A stretch of 64,000 bases of DNA from Clostridia bacterium (GCA_026000755.1 BNZC01000003.1:1-64000); one strand, 5' to 3'. Shown: positions 9,121-18,369, counted from the stretch's first letter. Notes: generated by a model not told the origin, from the letters alone. Translations and numbers: made by a program.

Positions 9121-10707
9121 GTGACAAGTAGCGCATTACAACGAATGGGAACAGCTCCCATAGTGCAGGATCTTGGTTCTACGGCAAAGAGCAAGGATAG
9201 ACAGGGAATTGCGTTTGGCAGTTTTTTCTCTGCCCAAGCAGGGGCGAATAAGGATGACAATCAAAACACGCTGTCTTTGCCCGGTTCTAGCCCCGTACCG
9301 TCCGGTGGGAGCAATGCCAAAGATTTTTATCAGTCTACCGGTGGGTCGAATAAGATTCCTGCAAAATTTGAGAAGGCAAGTAAGGATTTTGCAAATGTAC
9401 AAGATGTAAGCGAACAAAATGACTACATTTCCAAGGTAACAAAGGAACTGACAGAGAAGCTTGACATTACAGAGGACGAATTAAAAGAAGTCATGCAAGC
9501 CATGGGAATTACTTTCTTTGAATTGGTGGATCCGTCGAATTTGACCGCTCTGGTAAGTCAACTGACAGGCAGTAGTGATGTAAGCGAACTCTTGTGTAGT
9601 GAAGCCTTTCAGGATTTGCTAAAAGCTGTTATGCCCGTAACGGACAAACTCTTAGAGGATTTGGGAATGAGCCGTGAAGACTTATTAAAGCTGATTCAAC
9701 AGATGGCGGCGCAGGATAAGGCAGGGATAGATGCTCAGCCGAATCCGGGGAATGGGGGTTCACAGGCACAGACGGCTGTGGCAGCAGAATTTGCAGAAAC
9801 AGCGGTTGCACAGGCAGAAGAAGCTGATCCCTTGCCAGAGGTTGCGAAACCCTTGACAGCCCTGACAGAAGAAGTTACTCAAGTGGTAGAAGAGGAAGTT
9901 CTTCCTGCAAGCGGGAAACAGGATAAGGGAACGAATGTTCCGGTACCCAAAGAAGCAGTAACAGAAGCACCGAAGCAAAATGCGGTAACAGGGGAAGCAA
10001 CAGTAGAAGAAGCACCTGCAAAAATAGTAGGTGAATCCGAGAATCGCAGCGGAAGCGGTACCAATGAATCACCGGAGGAAGAAGCAGAAACTGCTCGCAA
10101 ACCGGAGAGTGAACTTACTGCCAAAACCGAAGAGAGCAAAGAGCCAAAGGAATTGAAATTTTCAGCGGCACACCTGAACGCACAGACAGCTACCCCGACA
10201 ACAGCTACAAGTGCAACTGTTCCGATAAGGGAAACTTTATTGAACGCAGACAGCATACTGCGCCAGATTTTAGACGGGGCGAGAACACAGATTACAAGAG
10301 AGCAGAGTTCTGTTGAGATTCTGTTAAATCCTGCCAACTTGGGTAAGGTGATGTTACAGGTAAGCGCAAGAGAGGGTATGATTACCGCACAGTTGGCGGC
10401 AGAAACCGAGGCCGTTAAGAGGATTTTAGAAACCCGTGTAGCCGAGCTTAAGGAAAATTTGAATCAGCAGGGCTTAAAGGTGGAAGCAGTAGAAGTGACG
10501 GTAGCAAGTCACGCCTTTGATCGCAATTTACAAGGACAGCCGGGGCAAGAGGCGCAAGCAGAGTTAGAACGCCGAAACCAAGAGGCAGCCAGGAGAAATC
10601 TAAGCAAAGAGGATTTGGAAGAAATTGGCGATGATTTATCCGAAGAAGAGGCCTTAGCAGCACAGATTATGTTGGATCAGGGCAATAGTATGGATATGAC
10701 AGCATAA
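9121..10707 (+). CDS. fliK: Flagellar hook-length control protein FliK
   Basis: 528 residues. FliK is a secreted molecular ruler that measures the hook and switches export specificity through FlhB. The N-terminal two-thirds is low-complexity and rich in Ala/Glu/Pro/Thr, as usual. The conserved Flg_hook domain is at about residues 395-465 (SSVEILLNPANLGKVMLQVS, then MITAQLAAETEAVKRILE). The start is GTG at 9121 after AAGGAAGTGAG. It is placed before flgD and flgE, its functional partners, as in B. subtilis. Confidence 0.93.
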   Translation: MTSSALQRMGTAPIVQDLGSTAKSKDRQGIAFGSFFSAQAGANKDDNQNTLSLPGSSPVPSGGSNAKDFYQSTGGSNKIPAKFEKASKDFANVQDVSEQNDYISKVTKELTEKLDITEDELKEVMQAMGITFFELVDPSNLTALVSQLTGSSDVSELLCSEAFQDLLKAVMPVTDKLLEDLGMSREDLLKLIQQMAAQDKAGIDAQPNPGNGGSQAQTAVAAEFAETAVAQAEEADPLPEVAKPLTALTEEVTQVVEEEVLPASGKQDKGTNVPVPKEAVTEAPKQNAVTGEATVEEAPAKIVGESENRSGSGTNESPEEEAETARKPESELTAKTEESKEPKELKFSAAHLNAQTATPTTATSATVPIRETLLNADSILRQILDGARTQITREQSSVEILLNPANLGKVMLQVSAREGMITAQLAAETEAVKRILETRVAELKENLNQQGLKVEAVEVTVASHAFDRNLQGQPGQEAQAELERRNQEAARRNLSKEDLEEIGDDLSEEEALAAQIMLDQGNSMDMTA

Positions 10708-10777
10708 AAAGGCGCTCAAGAAAAATAAGAACGTGCCGAAATATATGTTGTAAAAAACAAGTAGAAAGGAGAATGAA

Positions 10778-11590
10778 ATGGCAGTTACAGATGCAGCAAC
10801 AGGGCCGATAAAACCCATTGAAAACGGTAAAGTAACAGGCAATAACGATTCGGGAACAACCCGTAAAGCCGGAGGCACTATGGGTAAAGATGCTTTTTTG
10901 CAACTTTTAGTGGCGCAGATGAAGTATCAAGATCCATTAGAACCGGCATCAAACACCGAGTATGTGGCACAATTAGCAACCTTTTCTTCCTTAGAAGAAA
11001 TGCAGAACTTAAATACTGCGATGAAAGAGGGGGAAGCGGCCAATCTGGTGGGCAAACAGGTTATCATGAAAGTGACGGATCCGGTAACAGGCGCAGAAAG
11101 CTTTGTATCGGGAAAAGTAAACTATGTCATGAAAGAAAATGGCAAGATGGTGCTGTCTGTCGGAAACGAAAGCAGATTATTCCCGATTGATGATTTGGAT
11201 ACTGTGGTAGATGAGGAATATCTGGATGCGGCAACACTGGCAAAGACCTTTGAGAAGATGATGGAATCCTTGCCCGGTCAGTATACGGTGAAATTAGGAG
11301 ACAAAGGAGCCGTTGAACTGGCGAGAAAAGCATTTGATTCCATGACGAATTATCAAAAGGGTTTTGTGGATCCCTCCTATGAGGAAAAGCTGAAATTACT
11401 GGAAGAGGCAATTGCAGCAATGGAAAAAGCGGCAGGAGGCGGTACGGACGCAGGAAGCGACAGTACGGATGCTACAGACAGTACAGATGGTACAGACAGT
11501 GCAGGTGGTGAAGCAGACGGCACAGATGGTACAGACAGCACAGGCGGTGAAGCAGAGGGAACAGGGTCTGCGGACAGCCCGGCAGAGTAA
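10778..11590 (+). CDS. flgD: Flagellar hook capping protein FlgD, with acidic repeat tail
   Basis: 270 residues. FlgD is the hook scaffold/cap that lets FlgE subunits polymerise. The core FlgD motif is clear at about residues 35-75 (GKDAFLQLLVAQMKYQDPLEP ... YVAQLATFSSLEEM). Beyond the usual core there is a C-terminal extension (from about residue 222) of Gly/Ser/Thr/Asp with an imperfect 19-residue repeat (TDGTDSAGGEADG / TDGTDSTGGEAEG), encoded by short DNA repeats at 11460-11580. Such tails vary in length and are probably disordered. AAAGGAG precedes the ATG. Confidence 0.93.
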   Translation: MAVTDAATGPIKPIENGKVTGNNDSGTTRKAGGTMGKDAFLQLLVAQMKYQDPLEPASNTEYVAQLATFSSLEEMQNLNTAMKEGEAANLVGKQVIMKVTDPVTGAESFVSGKVNYVMKENGKMVLSVGNESRLFPIDDLDTVVDEEYLDAATLAKTFEKMMESLPGQYTVKLGDKGAVELARKAFDSMTNYQKGFVDPSYEEKLKLLEEAIAAMEKAAGGGTDAGSDSTDATDSTDGTDSAGGEADGTDGTDSTGGEAEGTGSADSPAE

Positions 11591-11671
11591 AGTGAGATAA
11601 ATGACTTTGTAAAGGGCTTTACCCCGGAACACAAATAAGGCAAGGAAGCCGAAAGACGGGAGTGAGTAACG

Positions 11672-12070
11672 TTGAATGAGATAAAAACACCTTTCACTTC
11701 AATTGAACAAGTTCGAGGTCAGTATTTAACACCCACACGGAAAGTGAGTGCAAATACGGCAACAGAGTCCTTTCAGGACATACTGCTGCGCAAGCAGAGT
11801 GAAACCGGTGACGTATCCCCGCTGAAATTTTCAAAACATGCGGCTCTTCGTTTGGAGAGCAGGAATATTGAACTATCACCGCAGCAGAGACAACGACTTG
11901 ATCAAGGCGCACAAAAAGCGCAGGAAAAAGGAATCAAAGAATCCTTGGTCGTGGTAGATTCATTGGCGTTTATTGTGAATATACCCAACAAGACCGTAGT
12001 AACCGCTATGGATCAGAAAGAATCCATGGAGAACATTTACACAAATATTGATGGAGCTGTTATTATATAG
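11672..12070 (+). CDS. Flagellar operon protein (TIGR02530-type, between flgD and flgE)
   Basis: 132 residues. A small protein found in this position in many Clostridia and Bacilli flagellar operons. The recognisable block runs from about residue 48 (PLKFSKHAALRLESRNIELS) to about 117 (VDSLAFIVNIPNKTVVTAMD), with a conserved helix-strand pattern. No enzymatic motif is visible and its function is unknown to me beyond the link to hook assembly. The start is TTG at 11672, preceded by CGGGAGTGAG; an ATG four bases later is out of frame. The gap before flgE (12071-12176) contains a CCTCTCC/GGGGAGG hairpin at about 12098-12124. Confidence 0.8.
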   Translation: MNEIKTPFTSIEQVRGQYLTPTRKVSANTATESFQDILLRKQSETGDVSPLKFSKHAALRLESRNIELSPQQRQRLDQGAQKAQEKGIKESLVVVDSLAFIVNIPNKTVVTAMDQKESMENIYTNIDGAVII

Positions 12071-12176
12071 CCGGACCTTATGGAGGCTAAGACCTATCCT
12101 CTCCCGACTGACAGAAGGGGAGGAAAGTATCAATAATACCAACAGCCCACACAGACTGTAGGAGGTCAATTTTACT

Positions 12177-13652
12177 ATGATGAGATCACTGTTTTCTGGC
12201 GTATCCGGATTAAAGACACACCAGACAAAGATGGACGTAATCGGTAACAACATTGCAAACGTGAACACAGTAGCATTTAAGAGTTCCAGCACGGTATTTC
12301 AGGAATTGATGTATCAGACCACATCAAAGGCTTCGGGAGCCAGTACGGTTACATCCCGTGCCGGTATCAATGCCAAACAGATCGGTCTTGGTGTTGCCAC
12401 GGGTTCTACTTCAATTAATATCAAAGCACCGGGTGCGGCACAGAGTACAGGGGAAGCCTTTGATATTCGAATTACAGGCGATAGCTTCTTCATTGTAAGT
12501 GATGGAGCAACAAACTATTTTACAAAAGCAGGTTCTTTCTATATTGACGGAGCAGGCAACTTGGCAATGAAGGCCACAGGTTATAATGTTATGGGGTGGC
12601 AGGTAGACGAAACAACAGGCACAATACAACAAAATACCGTAACTCCCCTGCGGGTTCTGTCGGAGAAGAATATGACATCTCCTCCGGAAGCAACCGAACA
12701 AGCACGTATAGAGGGAATTTTGGATAAGAACGCCTCTAATCTAAAAGGAGATAACGGGCAGATTATGAGTCTTGAATTCTTTGACAGATTAGGTTATGCC
12801 TATACGGCGAAGTTTGCTATTAAGGCCGATGAGAATTCCATTACCACAGGGCTCTACACGGTAGAGTTGACGGAAGTGTTGGATGGGAAGACAGGAAAGC
12901 CGGTTCCTGCAATTCCGCTGACACCGGAGCCGGAGTTAGATGCTGCAGGAGACCCGAAGTCAGATGCTGATGGAAATCCTATCTACCAAAAGGATAAGTA
13001 TGGAGCGATCATCTACAAACCGGCCTACGATCCGACAGTTGCTACCACAGTGTTCGGAACGCAGAATTTGCAATATGATCCGGACACGGGCTTGTTCACG
13101 TCTATTGGTACGGATCCGGATAATCTCAATAGTGTAATATTTGATATGACTCAATTGGGTGCGGAGTTTGAAAATTTCAGACCAATTAATGTGGATTTCT
13201 CCCAAACCAAGTGGTATGATAATGGCGGAAGCTCTACTATAGGTGCAAGCAGAGGTGCGCTTGATGCAACTACGGGAACAGGAAAACGCTTAGGTTCCCT
13301 GATTGGGGTATCTGTATCGCAGGATGGTACCATCTGGGGAAGCTATGACAATGGCAATACCACGCTTCTGGGACAGATTGCGGTTGCCAACTTTGCGAAC
13401 CCTTCAGGACTTGAAAAAGCCGGAGATAATGTTTTCCGCTCCACCCTAAACTCCGGTGACTTCGACGGAATCGGAGAGGACATCACCGCAGACGGCAATA
13501 TCATGAGCAGTGGACAGCTTGAGATGAGTAACGTGGATCTTTCCGCAGAATTTACGGAGATGATTACCACACAAAGAGGTTTCCAGGCGAACTCCAGAAT
13601 TATCACCACTTCGGATAGCTTGTTGGAAGAATTGATTAACCTGAAGAGGTAG
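12177..13652 (+). CDS. flgE: Flagellar hook protein FlgE
   Basis: 491 residues. FlgE polymerises into the hook, the universal joint outside the cell. The N-terminal rod-family signature is at residues 2-40 (SGVSGLKTHQTKMDVIGNNIANVNT), a FlgE-D2-type central domain follows, and the conserved C-terminus is present (MSNVDLSAEFTEMITTQRGFQANSRIITT). Start at 12177 or the next codon (ATGATG), after AGGAGG. It is the last gene before the internal terminator and promoter at 13752-13795. Confidence 0.97.
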   Translation: MMRSLFSGVSGLKTHQTKMDVIGNNIANVNTVAFKSSSTVFQELMYQTTSKASGASTVTSRAGINAKQIGLGVATGSTSINIKAPGAAQSTGEAFDIRITGDSFFIVSDGATNYFTKAGSFYIDGAGNLAMKATGYNVMGWQVDETTGTIQQNTVTPLRVLSEKNMTSPPEATEQARIEGILDKNASNLKGDNGQIMSLEFFDRLGYAYTAKFAIKADENSITTGLYTVELTEVLDGKTGKPVPAIPLTPEPELDAAGDPKSDADGNPIYQKDKYGAIIYKPAYDPTVATTVFGTQNLQYDPDTGLFTSIGTDPDNLNSVIFDMTQLGAEFENFRPINVDFSQTKWYDNGGSSTIGASRGALDATTGTGKRLGSLIGVSVSQDGTIWGSYDNGNTTLLGQIAVANFANPSGLEKAGDNVFRSTLNSGDFDGIGEDITADGNIMSSGQLEMSNVDLSAEFTEMITTQRGFQANSRIITTSDSLLEELINLKR

Positions 13653-13679
13653 TGAGTAGTGTGGATTTTATTACCACTC

Positions 13680-13696
13680 GCAAGCCGTAGGCTTGC
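13680..13696 (+). other. Short perfect hairpin downstream of flgE
   Basis: GCAAGCCGTAGGCTTGC is a perfect 7-bp stem with a 3-base loop, about 28 bases after the flgE stop. It has no T-run, so it is not a classical terminator; it may protect mRNA 3' ends or be incidental. Confidence 0.4.
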
Positions 13697-13751
13697 TCGT
13701 TGAGGGGCATTTTGGCGGTTACTCGACTCATTATTACAAGAAAAACAAAAA

Positions 13752-13786
13752 AACAGCAGAAGTGACTTGAAACTTCTGCTGTTTTG
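13752..13786 (+). terminator. Rho-independent terminator after flgE
   Basis: ACAGCAGAAGT / ACTTCTGCTGT forms an 11-bp stem around a short loop, preceded by an A-rich run and followed by TTTTGTGTT. The A-rich 5' flank also gives some terminator character on the opposite strand. It would end part of the early flagellar transcript. The -35 box of the next promoter lies inside the hairpin loop and stem. Confidence 0.7.
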
Positions 13787-13795
13787 TGTTATAAT
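13767..13795 (+). promoter_or_regulatory. Sigma-A type promoter of flbD-fliL and downstream genes
   Basis: TTGAAA at 13767-13772 and TATAAT at 13790-13795 with a 17-base spacer, 42 bases upstream of flbD. This is one of the strongest promoter matches in the window and overlaps the preceding terminator hairpin, so it can restart transcription where upstream transcription partly ends. Confidence 0.75.
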
Positions 13796-13837
13796 AACTC
13801 GTACTTATTGTGCTTATCAAGAAGAAGGGGGCTTGTT

Positions 13838-14074
13838 ATGATTGATCTCACAAGGTTAAACGGCGTGGAATTTACCGTGAATGCGGAACGGATTGAACTT
13901 GTGGAAGCAACACCGGATACGGTAATTTCTCTCATAGATGGGAAAAAGATTGTTGTAAAAGAAAGTAGACAAGAAGTGAAAAATCGAGTAGTATTATATA
14001 AGAGGTCTATTTTACCTCTGGAAGAGCGAATGATGAAAAAAACTGACATGAGGAAGGAAAACAAAGATGAATAA
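13838..14074 (+). CDS. flbD: Flagellar FlbD/SwrD family protein
   Basis: 78 residues from the ATG at 13838 (an in-frame ATG at 13784 lies upstream of the predicted transcription start and lacks a ribosome-binding site). FlbD/SwrD proteins are small, conserved, and located between flgE and fliL/motA in many Gram-positives; B. subtilis SwrD is reported to increase flagellar motor torque. The start IDLTRLNGVEFTVNAERIE and the block DGKKIVVKES are characteristic. First gene after the internal promoter; it overlaps fliL by 8 bases. Confidence 0.9.
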   Translation: MIDLTRLNGVEFTVNAERIELVEATPDTVISLIDGKKIVVKESRQEVKNRVVLYKRSILPLEERMMKKTDMRKENKDE

Positions 14075-14600
14075 GAATTTAATCAGTATGCTGATACTGG
14101 CATTGGTATTGGCGAACCTTATTTTGACGGCGGTTATCATGCTTACCGTTTTGCCTCAAACCAAGGCGGCGAACAACTTGATTGCTAAGGTGGCGGCGGC
14201 CATTGATTTAGACATCAAGGGAGCCGGTGGCGCAGGTATCGGCGAGGGAGCCGCAGTTTCCCCGGAACACATAGAGGAATACAGTGTGAATGGCGGCGAA
14301 CCCATTACTGTCAACTTAAAGCCCGGGGCAGACGGGGTAGCTCACTATGCCATTGTAAAGTCCAGTTTGTCCATCAACACCAAGTCCAAAGATTTTAAGA
14401 AGTTTGGTTCGGAAGAAACACTGAAAGCAAAAGACGTTACGTTCCAAAGTGCGATTCAGAATGCGATTTCCGCTCATACCTTAGATGAGTTAAGGAGCAA
14501 TCAGCAGGCGGTACAAGAAGAAGCAGCGAAAAAGATTTGCGCTCTGTATGGCGACACAGATCTTATTGTGGACGTGGCTTTTGTGGCAACCTATCAGTAA
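14067..14600 (+). CDS. fliL: Flagellar basal body-associated protein FliL
   Basis: 177 residues. FliL is a single-pass membrane protein that surrounds the stator and affects torque. One transmembrane helix at about residues 5-28 (LISMLILALVLANLILTAV) is followed by an extracytoplasmic domain ending in the typical C-terminus (DTDLIVDVAFVATYQ). It overlaps flbD by 8 bases and precedes fliM, the expected order. Confidence 0.88.
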   Translation: MNKNLISMLILALVLANLILTAVIMLTVLPQTKAANNLIAKVAAAIDLDIKGAGGAGIGEGAAVSPEHIEEYSVNGGEPITVNLKPGADGVAHYAIVKSSLSINTKSKDFKKFGSEETLKAKDVTFQSAIQNAISAHTLDELRSNQQAVQEEAAKKICALYGDTDLIVDVAFVATYQ

Positions 14601-14643
14601 GCCCCATTGAGAGGAACTGTAAGACGACAGGTGGTGAACGAGA

Positions 14644-15624
14644 ATGAGCGAGATCTTATCGCAAAGTGAGATAGACCTTCTTTTAGACGGACTGACAAAA
14701 GGAGAGTTGGATGCGGAAGAATTAGGGAAGAAAGACGAACAGCAGGTCAAGGACTATGATTTTGCAAGACCGTCTAAGTTTTCCAGAGAGCATCTGCGTA
14801 TGTTGGAGATCATATTTGAACATTATGGGCGTTTGATTTCCTCTAATTTGCCGGTATATCTCAGAAAAAATATTCAGGTGGAAGTGATTAGTTCGGAAGC
14901 ACTCACCTATTTGGAATTTTCCAATTCCTTGGCGAATCCGATTATCATGGGCGTGGTGAATTTTGCGCCGATTAAGGGTAATATTCTCCTTGAATTAGCA
15001 TCGGACATGGGTTATGCCATGGTGGATCGTATGTTGGGGGGGGTAGGTCGCCATCTGGATCGAAGCCGGGAGTTTTCGGAGATTGAGATACTTATTTTAG
15101 AACGCATTATGAATACCTGTACGGAACTTTTGCGGGAACCTTGGGAGAATGTAATTGAATTGTTTCCAAGACTGGAGCGAGTGGAGACCAGTGCCCAGTT
15201 TGCCCAATTTATTTCGCCAAACGAGATGGTGGCACTGATTACCTTAAATATCACCATGGGTGAAGAAGAGGGACGTATGAATATCTGTTTGCCCTATATT
15301 ACCTTGGCGGAAGTGATGGATCGCTTGAATACAAAGTTTTGGTATACCAGTATTTCGAACCAAGATGATGAGCAATACCACGAAGTGATAGAACACCTTC
15401 TCATAAAGGCTCCTATGCCGGTAAAGGCGGTTCTTGGTAAGAGTGTGATTTCAGTGATTGACTTTGTCAACCTTCAACCCGGCGACATTATTCGAGTGGA
15501 TACGAAGGTAGAAGATGAATTGGATGTATATGTGGGCAATATCCGCAAGTTTACTGCACTTCCGGGAGCCTCCGGAGAGAATTATGCAGTACGGATTACA
15601 TCAGTAATCAGAGAGGAGCAATAA
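14644..15624 (+). CDS. fliM: Flagellar motor switch protein FliM
   Basis: 326 residues. C-ring subunit that binds phosphorylated CheY and passes the signal to FliG. The N-terminal CheY-P-binding motif is present at residues 4-13 (LSQSEIDLLL), followed by the CheC-like middle domain and a C-terminal SpoA/FliN-like domain (VNLQPGDIIRVDTKVEDELD). A run of eight G at 15036-15043 encodes Gly-Gly. GGTGGTGAACGAG precedes the ATG. fliY follows after 4 bases. Confidence 0.98.
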   Translation: MSEILSQSEIDLLLDGLTKGELDAEELGKKDEQQVKDYDFARPSKFSREHLRMLEIIFEHYGRLISSNLPVYLRKNIQVEVISSEALTYLEFSNSLANPIIMGVVNFAPIKGNILLELASDMGYAMVDRMLGGVGRHLDRSREFSEIEILILERIMNTCTELLREPWENVIELFPRLERVETSAQFAQFISPNEMVALITLNITMGEEEGRMNICLPYITLAEVMDRLNTKFWYTSISNQDDEQYHEVIEHLLIKAPMPVKAVLGKSVISVIDFVNLQPGDIIRVDTKVEDELDVYVGNIRKFTALPGASGENYAVRITSVIREEQ

Positions 15625-15628
15625 ACGC

Positions 15629-16753
15629 ATGGATGGAGTGTTATCCCCCGAAGAAATCAGCGCCCTATTGCAAGAATCAGAAGACTTAAGCGATGTGGAA
15701 AAGGACGCCATCGGTGAGGTAGGCAATATCAGCATGGGAACAGCCTCAACCACCCTGTCCACTCTGTTGAATCAGAAAGTGGATATTTCCACCCCGATTG
15801 TCAGCGTTGTCACTTGGGATGAGGTGGTGGAAAGCTACGAACGTCCTTGTATCTTTGTTAAGATTGGCTACATTGAAGGTTTGACAGGTAATAATATCCT
15901 GATCCTTAAGGAAAAAGATGTAAAGATTATTACGGATTTGATGATGGGGGGCGATGGCAGCAATACCGAGGATGAGTTGACGGAACTGCACCTAAGTGCC
16001 ATCAGTGAGGCAATGAACCAGATGATGGGTTCGGCGGCTACTTCCCTTTCGTCTATGCTGAAACGAAAGATCGATATTAGCCCGCCCCAAGCAGAATTGT
16101 TTGACTTGCAGGGTTCCATAGATATAAATGATGTGGATGAGTTTTTGGGAGGGAATTTCGTTCGAGTTGCTTTTCGGATGGAGATTGAGAATTTGATCAA
16201 CAGCGAGGTGATGCAGCTGTATCCGATTCCTTTTGCCAAAGAGATGTATAATAGTTTTAGGGACAATATAGAGAGTGATACCCCGCAGACGAAGCAAGCT
16301 TCCCCGCCGCCACAAGCAGCACCGACACCAACACCTGTACCGCAAGTTGCGGCAACACCACCGCCCGGTATGGGACAGCCGAATATGGGAGTACCAAATA
16401 TGGGAATGCCAAATATGGGAGCGCCAATGATGGATATGTCAATGTATAACCAAGCACCTGTCAATGTACAGCCTGCACAGTTTTCTGCCTTTGCGGGGGA
16501 TTTTAACCCGATTACACAACAAGAGAATATTGGACTCATTATGGATGTTCCTTTGGACGTAACCGTGGAACTTGGCAGAACCAGTAAGTCCATACAAGAG
16601 ATTTTGGAATTTTCGCCCGGAACTATCTTGGAACTTAATAAGATTGCGGGGGAACCCATTGATGTATTGGTGAACGGAAAATACGTTGCCAAGGGAGAAG
16701 TTGTTGTTATTGAGGAGAGTTTTGGTATCCGTATCACGGAAATCATAAAATAA
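15629..16753 (+). CDS. fliY: Flagellar motor switch phosphatase FliY (FliN)
   Basis: 374 residues, the long Gram-positive FliY form rather than short FliN. Order: CheY-P-binding motif at residues 5-12 (LSPEEISALL), a CheC-like domain with two phosphatase-type helices (DAIGEVGNISMG near 26-37 and ISEAMNQMMGSAATS near 128-142), a Pro/Met/Gln-rich linker (about 213-285) containing a fivefold PNMG-type repeat, and a C-terminal SpoA/FliN domain. FliY dephosphorylates CheY-P at the switch in B. subtilis. The first helix keeps the E-N pair; the second keeps E-x-x-N. Follows fliM, precedes cheY. Confidence 0.95.
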   Translation: MDGVLSPEEISALLQESEDLSDVEKDAIGEVGNISMGTASTTLSTLLNQKVDISTPIVSVVTWDEVVESYERPCIFVKIGYIEGLTGNNILILKEKDVKIITDLMMGGDGSNTEDELTELHLSAISEAMNQMMGSAATSLSSMLKRKIDISPPQAELFDLQGSIDINDVDEFLGGNFVRVAFRMEIENLINSEVMQLYPIPFAKEMYNSFRDNIESDTPQTKQASPPPQAAPTPTPVPQVAATPPPGMGQPNMGVPNMGMPNMGAPMMDMSMYNQAPVNVQPAQFSAFAGDFNPITQQENIGLIMDVPLDVTVELGRTSKSIQEILEFSPGTILELNKIAGEPIDVLVNGKYVAKGEVVVIEESFGIRITEIIK

Positions 16754-16782
16754 GAATAAGATTCAGGAGGAAAGAAAAAACT

Positions 16783-17145
16783 ATGGCTAAGAATATTTTA
16801 ATTTGTGACGATGCGGCATTTATGCGAATGATGATTAAAGACATCTTAACCAAAAACGGGTATACCGTTGCGGGAGAGGCAGAAAACGGTGCAAAGGCCG
16901 TAGAGAAATATGGAGAGCTGTCACCGGATTTGGTGTTGATGGATATTACAATGCCGGAGATGGATGGGATAGAGGCGCTAAAGAAGATTCGAGCAAACGA
17001 TCCTAAGGCGACGATTATCATGTGTTCCGCCATGGGACAGCAGGCCATGGTAATTGAAGCGATTCAGTCCGGAGCAAAGGACTTTATTGTAAAGCCCTTT
17101 CAGGCAGACCGCGTATTAGAAGCGGTTAAAAAGCAGATAGGATAG
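16783..17145 (+). CDS. cheY: Chemotaxis response regulator CheY
   Basis: 120 residues, a lone receiver domain. Phosphorylated by CheA, it binds FliM/FliY and changes rotation. Acidic pocket D9-D10, phosphoacceptor D54 (in LVLMDITMPEMDG) and K104 (in IVKPF) are all present. AGGAGG precedes the ATG. It sits between fliY and fliO as in Bacillus and Clostridia. Confidence 0.97.
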   Translation: MAKNILICDDAAFMRMMIKDILTKNGYTVAGEAENGAKAVEKYGELSPDLVLMDITMPEMDGIEALKKIRANDPKATIIMCSAMGQQAMVIEAIQSGAKDFIVKPFQADRVLEAVKKQIG

Positions 17146-17150
17146 GTCCC

Positions 17151-17540
17151 GTGTTTTTCATTGCGGCGGTATCGGGCCGTGTAAATGGCATTCTGCAATT
17201 TGTTACCGTGCTGCTGATCTTCGTTTTTGTGTTGGCGATTACATGGGTTTGCACCCGTTTGTTTGCGGGCTATCAGCAGAAAGTAAATCACACAAAGCAT
17301 ATTCGGGTAATTGAGAGTTTTCGCATAAGCGGCAACAAATTGATCCAGATTGTTGCAATCGGGAAGGCCTATTTTGCCATTGGCGTGGGGAAAGAGGAGA
17401 TTACCTTGCTTTCGAAACTTTCTGAAGATGAATTGCCTATTTTGCCGGAAGCAGGGAAAGAATTACCCACCTTGCAAGAAGATTTTAAGGATATATTGGA
17501 CAAGCTGAAAGGAAAAATGACGGGGAAACGGGAGAAATGA
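17151..17540 (+). CDS. fliO: Flagellar biosynthetic protein FliO (FliZ)
   Basis: 129 residues. FliO helps assemble the FliP core of the export gate. It has one transmembrane helix at about residues 14-36 (FVTVLLIFVFVLAITWVCT) and a basic cytoplasmic domain with the FliO pattern HIRVIESFRISGNKLIQIV. No ATG is available; the GTG at 17151 follows AGGATAGG at the cheY stop. It overlaps fliP by 4 bases (ATGA). Sequence conservation in this family is low, so position is part of the evidence. Confidence 0.85.
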   Translation: MFFIAAVSGRVNGILQFVTVLLIFVFVLAITWVCTRLFAGYQQKVNHTKHIRVIESFRISGNKLIQIVAIGKAYFAIGVGKEEITLLSKLSEDELPILPEAGKELPTLQEDFKDILDKLKGKMTGKREK

Positions 17541-18346
17541 AAAAGAAAAAACTGCTCTATTTATGTGTGTGTTTCGCCCTGTTCTTTGCAGTCCTTTGGT
17601 TTACGCAAGGAGATCGGGTTTTTGCGGCGGAAACGGGGGGGGTAGGAGTACCGACACCAACGCCTTCCACACCGGGGGATACGGGGTTTAGCCTTACCTA
17701 CAACAATGACGGCGGACAGTTTTCAGGAACGCTTCGCATATTGCTGACCCTTACCGTGTTATCCCTTGCACCGTCGATTTTGATTATGATGACCTCCTTT
17801 ACCCGAATCGTCATAACCTTGCATTTTGTCCGTACTGCTGTTGGTACTCAGACTTCGCCCCCCAACCAAGTTATGGTGGGATTGGCGTTGTTTTTGACAC
17901 TGTTTATTATGTCACCAATATTTACCAGGATAAACGATGAGGCCATAAAGCCTCTGGATGCGGGAACCATTACCCAGGAAGAGGCCATCACAAGAGGGCT
18001 TGTTCCTTTGCGGGAGTTTATGTTTGCCCAGACACAGCAGAAAGATTTACAGCTCTTTTGCGACATTGCCGGAGTGGACAGAAGCGTTACGGCAGATGAT
18101 GATATTGCCATTACTGTGGTGATTCCCAGTTTTATCATCAGTGAACTGCGTACAGCGTTTATTATTGGTTTTTTGATTTATATTCCGTTTATAGTCATTG
18201 ACATGGTAGTCGCCTCCGTGCTGATGTCCATGGGTATGATGATGCTTCCGCCTACAACGATCTCCATGCCCTTTAAGATCCTTTTGTTTGTCTTAGCGGA
18301 TGGGTGGAATCTGGTGATCGGGAGCTTAGTGAAGACGTTTCAATAA
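17537..18346 (+). CDS. fliP: Flagellar export gate protein FliP
   Basis: 269 residues. FliP forms the core of the export gate with FliQ and FliR. A cleavable-type signal peptide is visible at residues 1-31 (LLYLCVCFALFFAVLW ... FAAE), then a variable Thr/Pro-rich stretch, then transmembrane helices with the family signatures SLAPSILIMMTSFTRIVI, GLALFLTLFIMSP and MGMMMLPPTTISMPFKILLF. A run of eight G at 17635-17642 lies in the variable stretch. Overlaps fliO. Confidence 0.97.
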   Translation: MKKKKLLYLCVCFALFFAVLWFTQGDRVFAAETGGVGVPTPTPSTPGDTGFSLTYNNDGGQFSGTLRILLTLTVLSLAPSILIMMTSFTRIVITLHFVRTAVGTQTSPPNQVMVGLALFLTLFIMSPIFTRINDEAIKPLDAGTITQEEAITRGLVPLREFMFAQTQQKDLQLFCDIAGVDRSVTADDDIAITVVIPSFIISELRTAFIIGFLIYIPFIVIDMVVASVLMSMGMMMLPPTTISMPFKILLFVLADGWNLVIGSLVKTFQ

Positions 18347-18369
18347 TTTCGAAGAAGAGGTAGATTAGG

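Noticed and set aside
11440..11590. Possible separate small ORF at the end of flgD
   Set aside because: The plus-strand alternative frame (11412-11600) is a shadow of the acidic repeat tail; no start signal.
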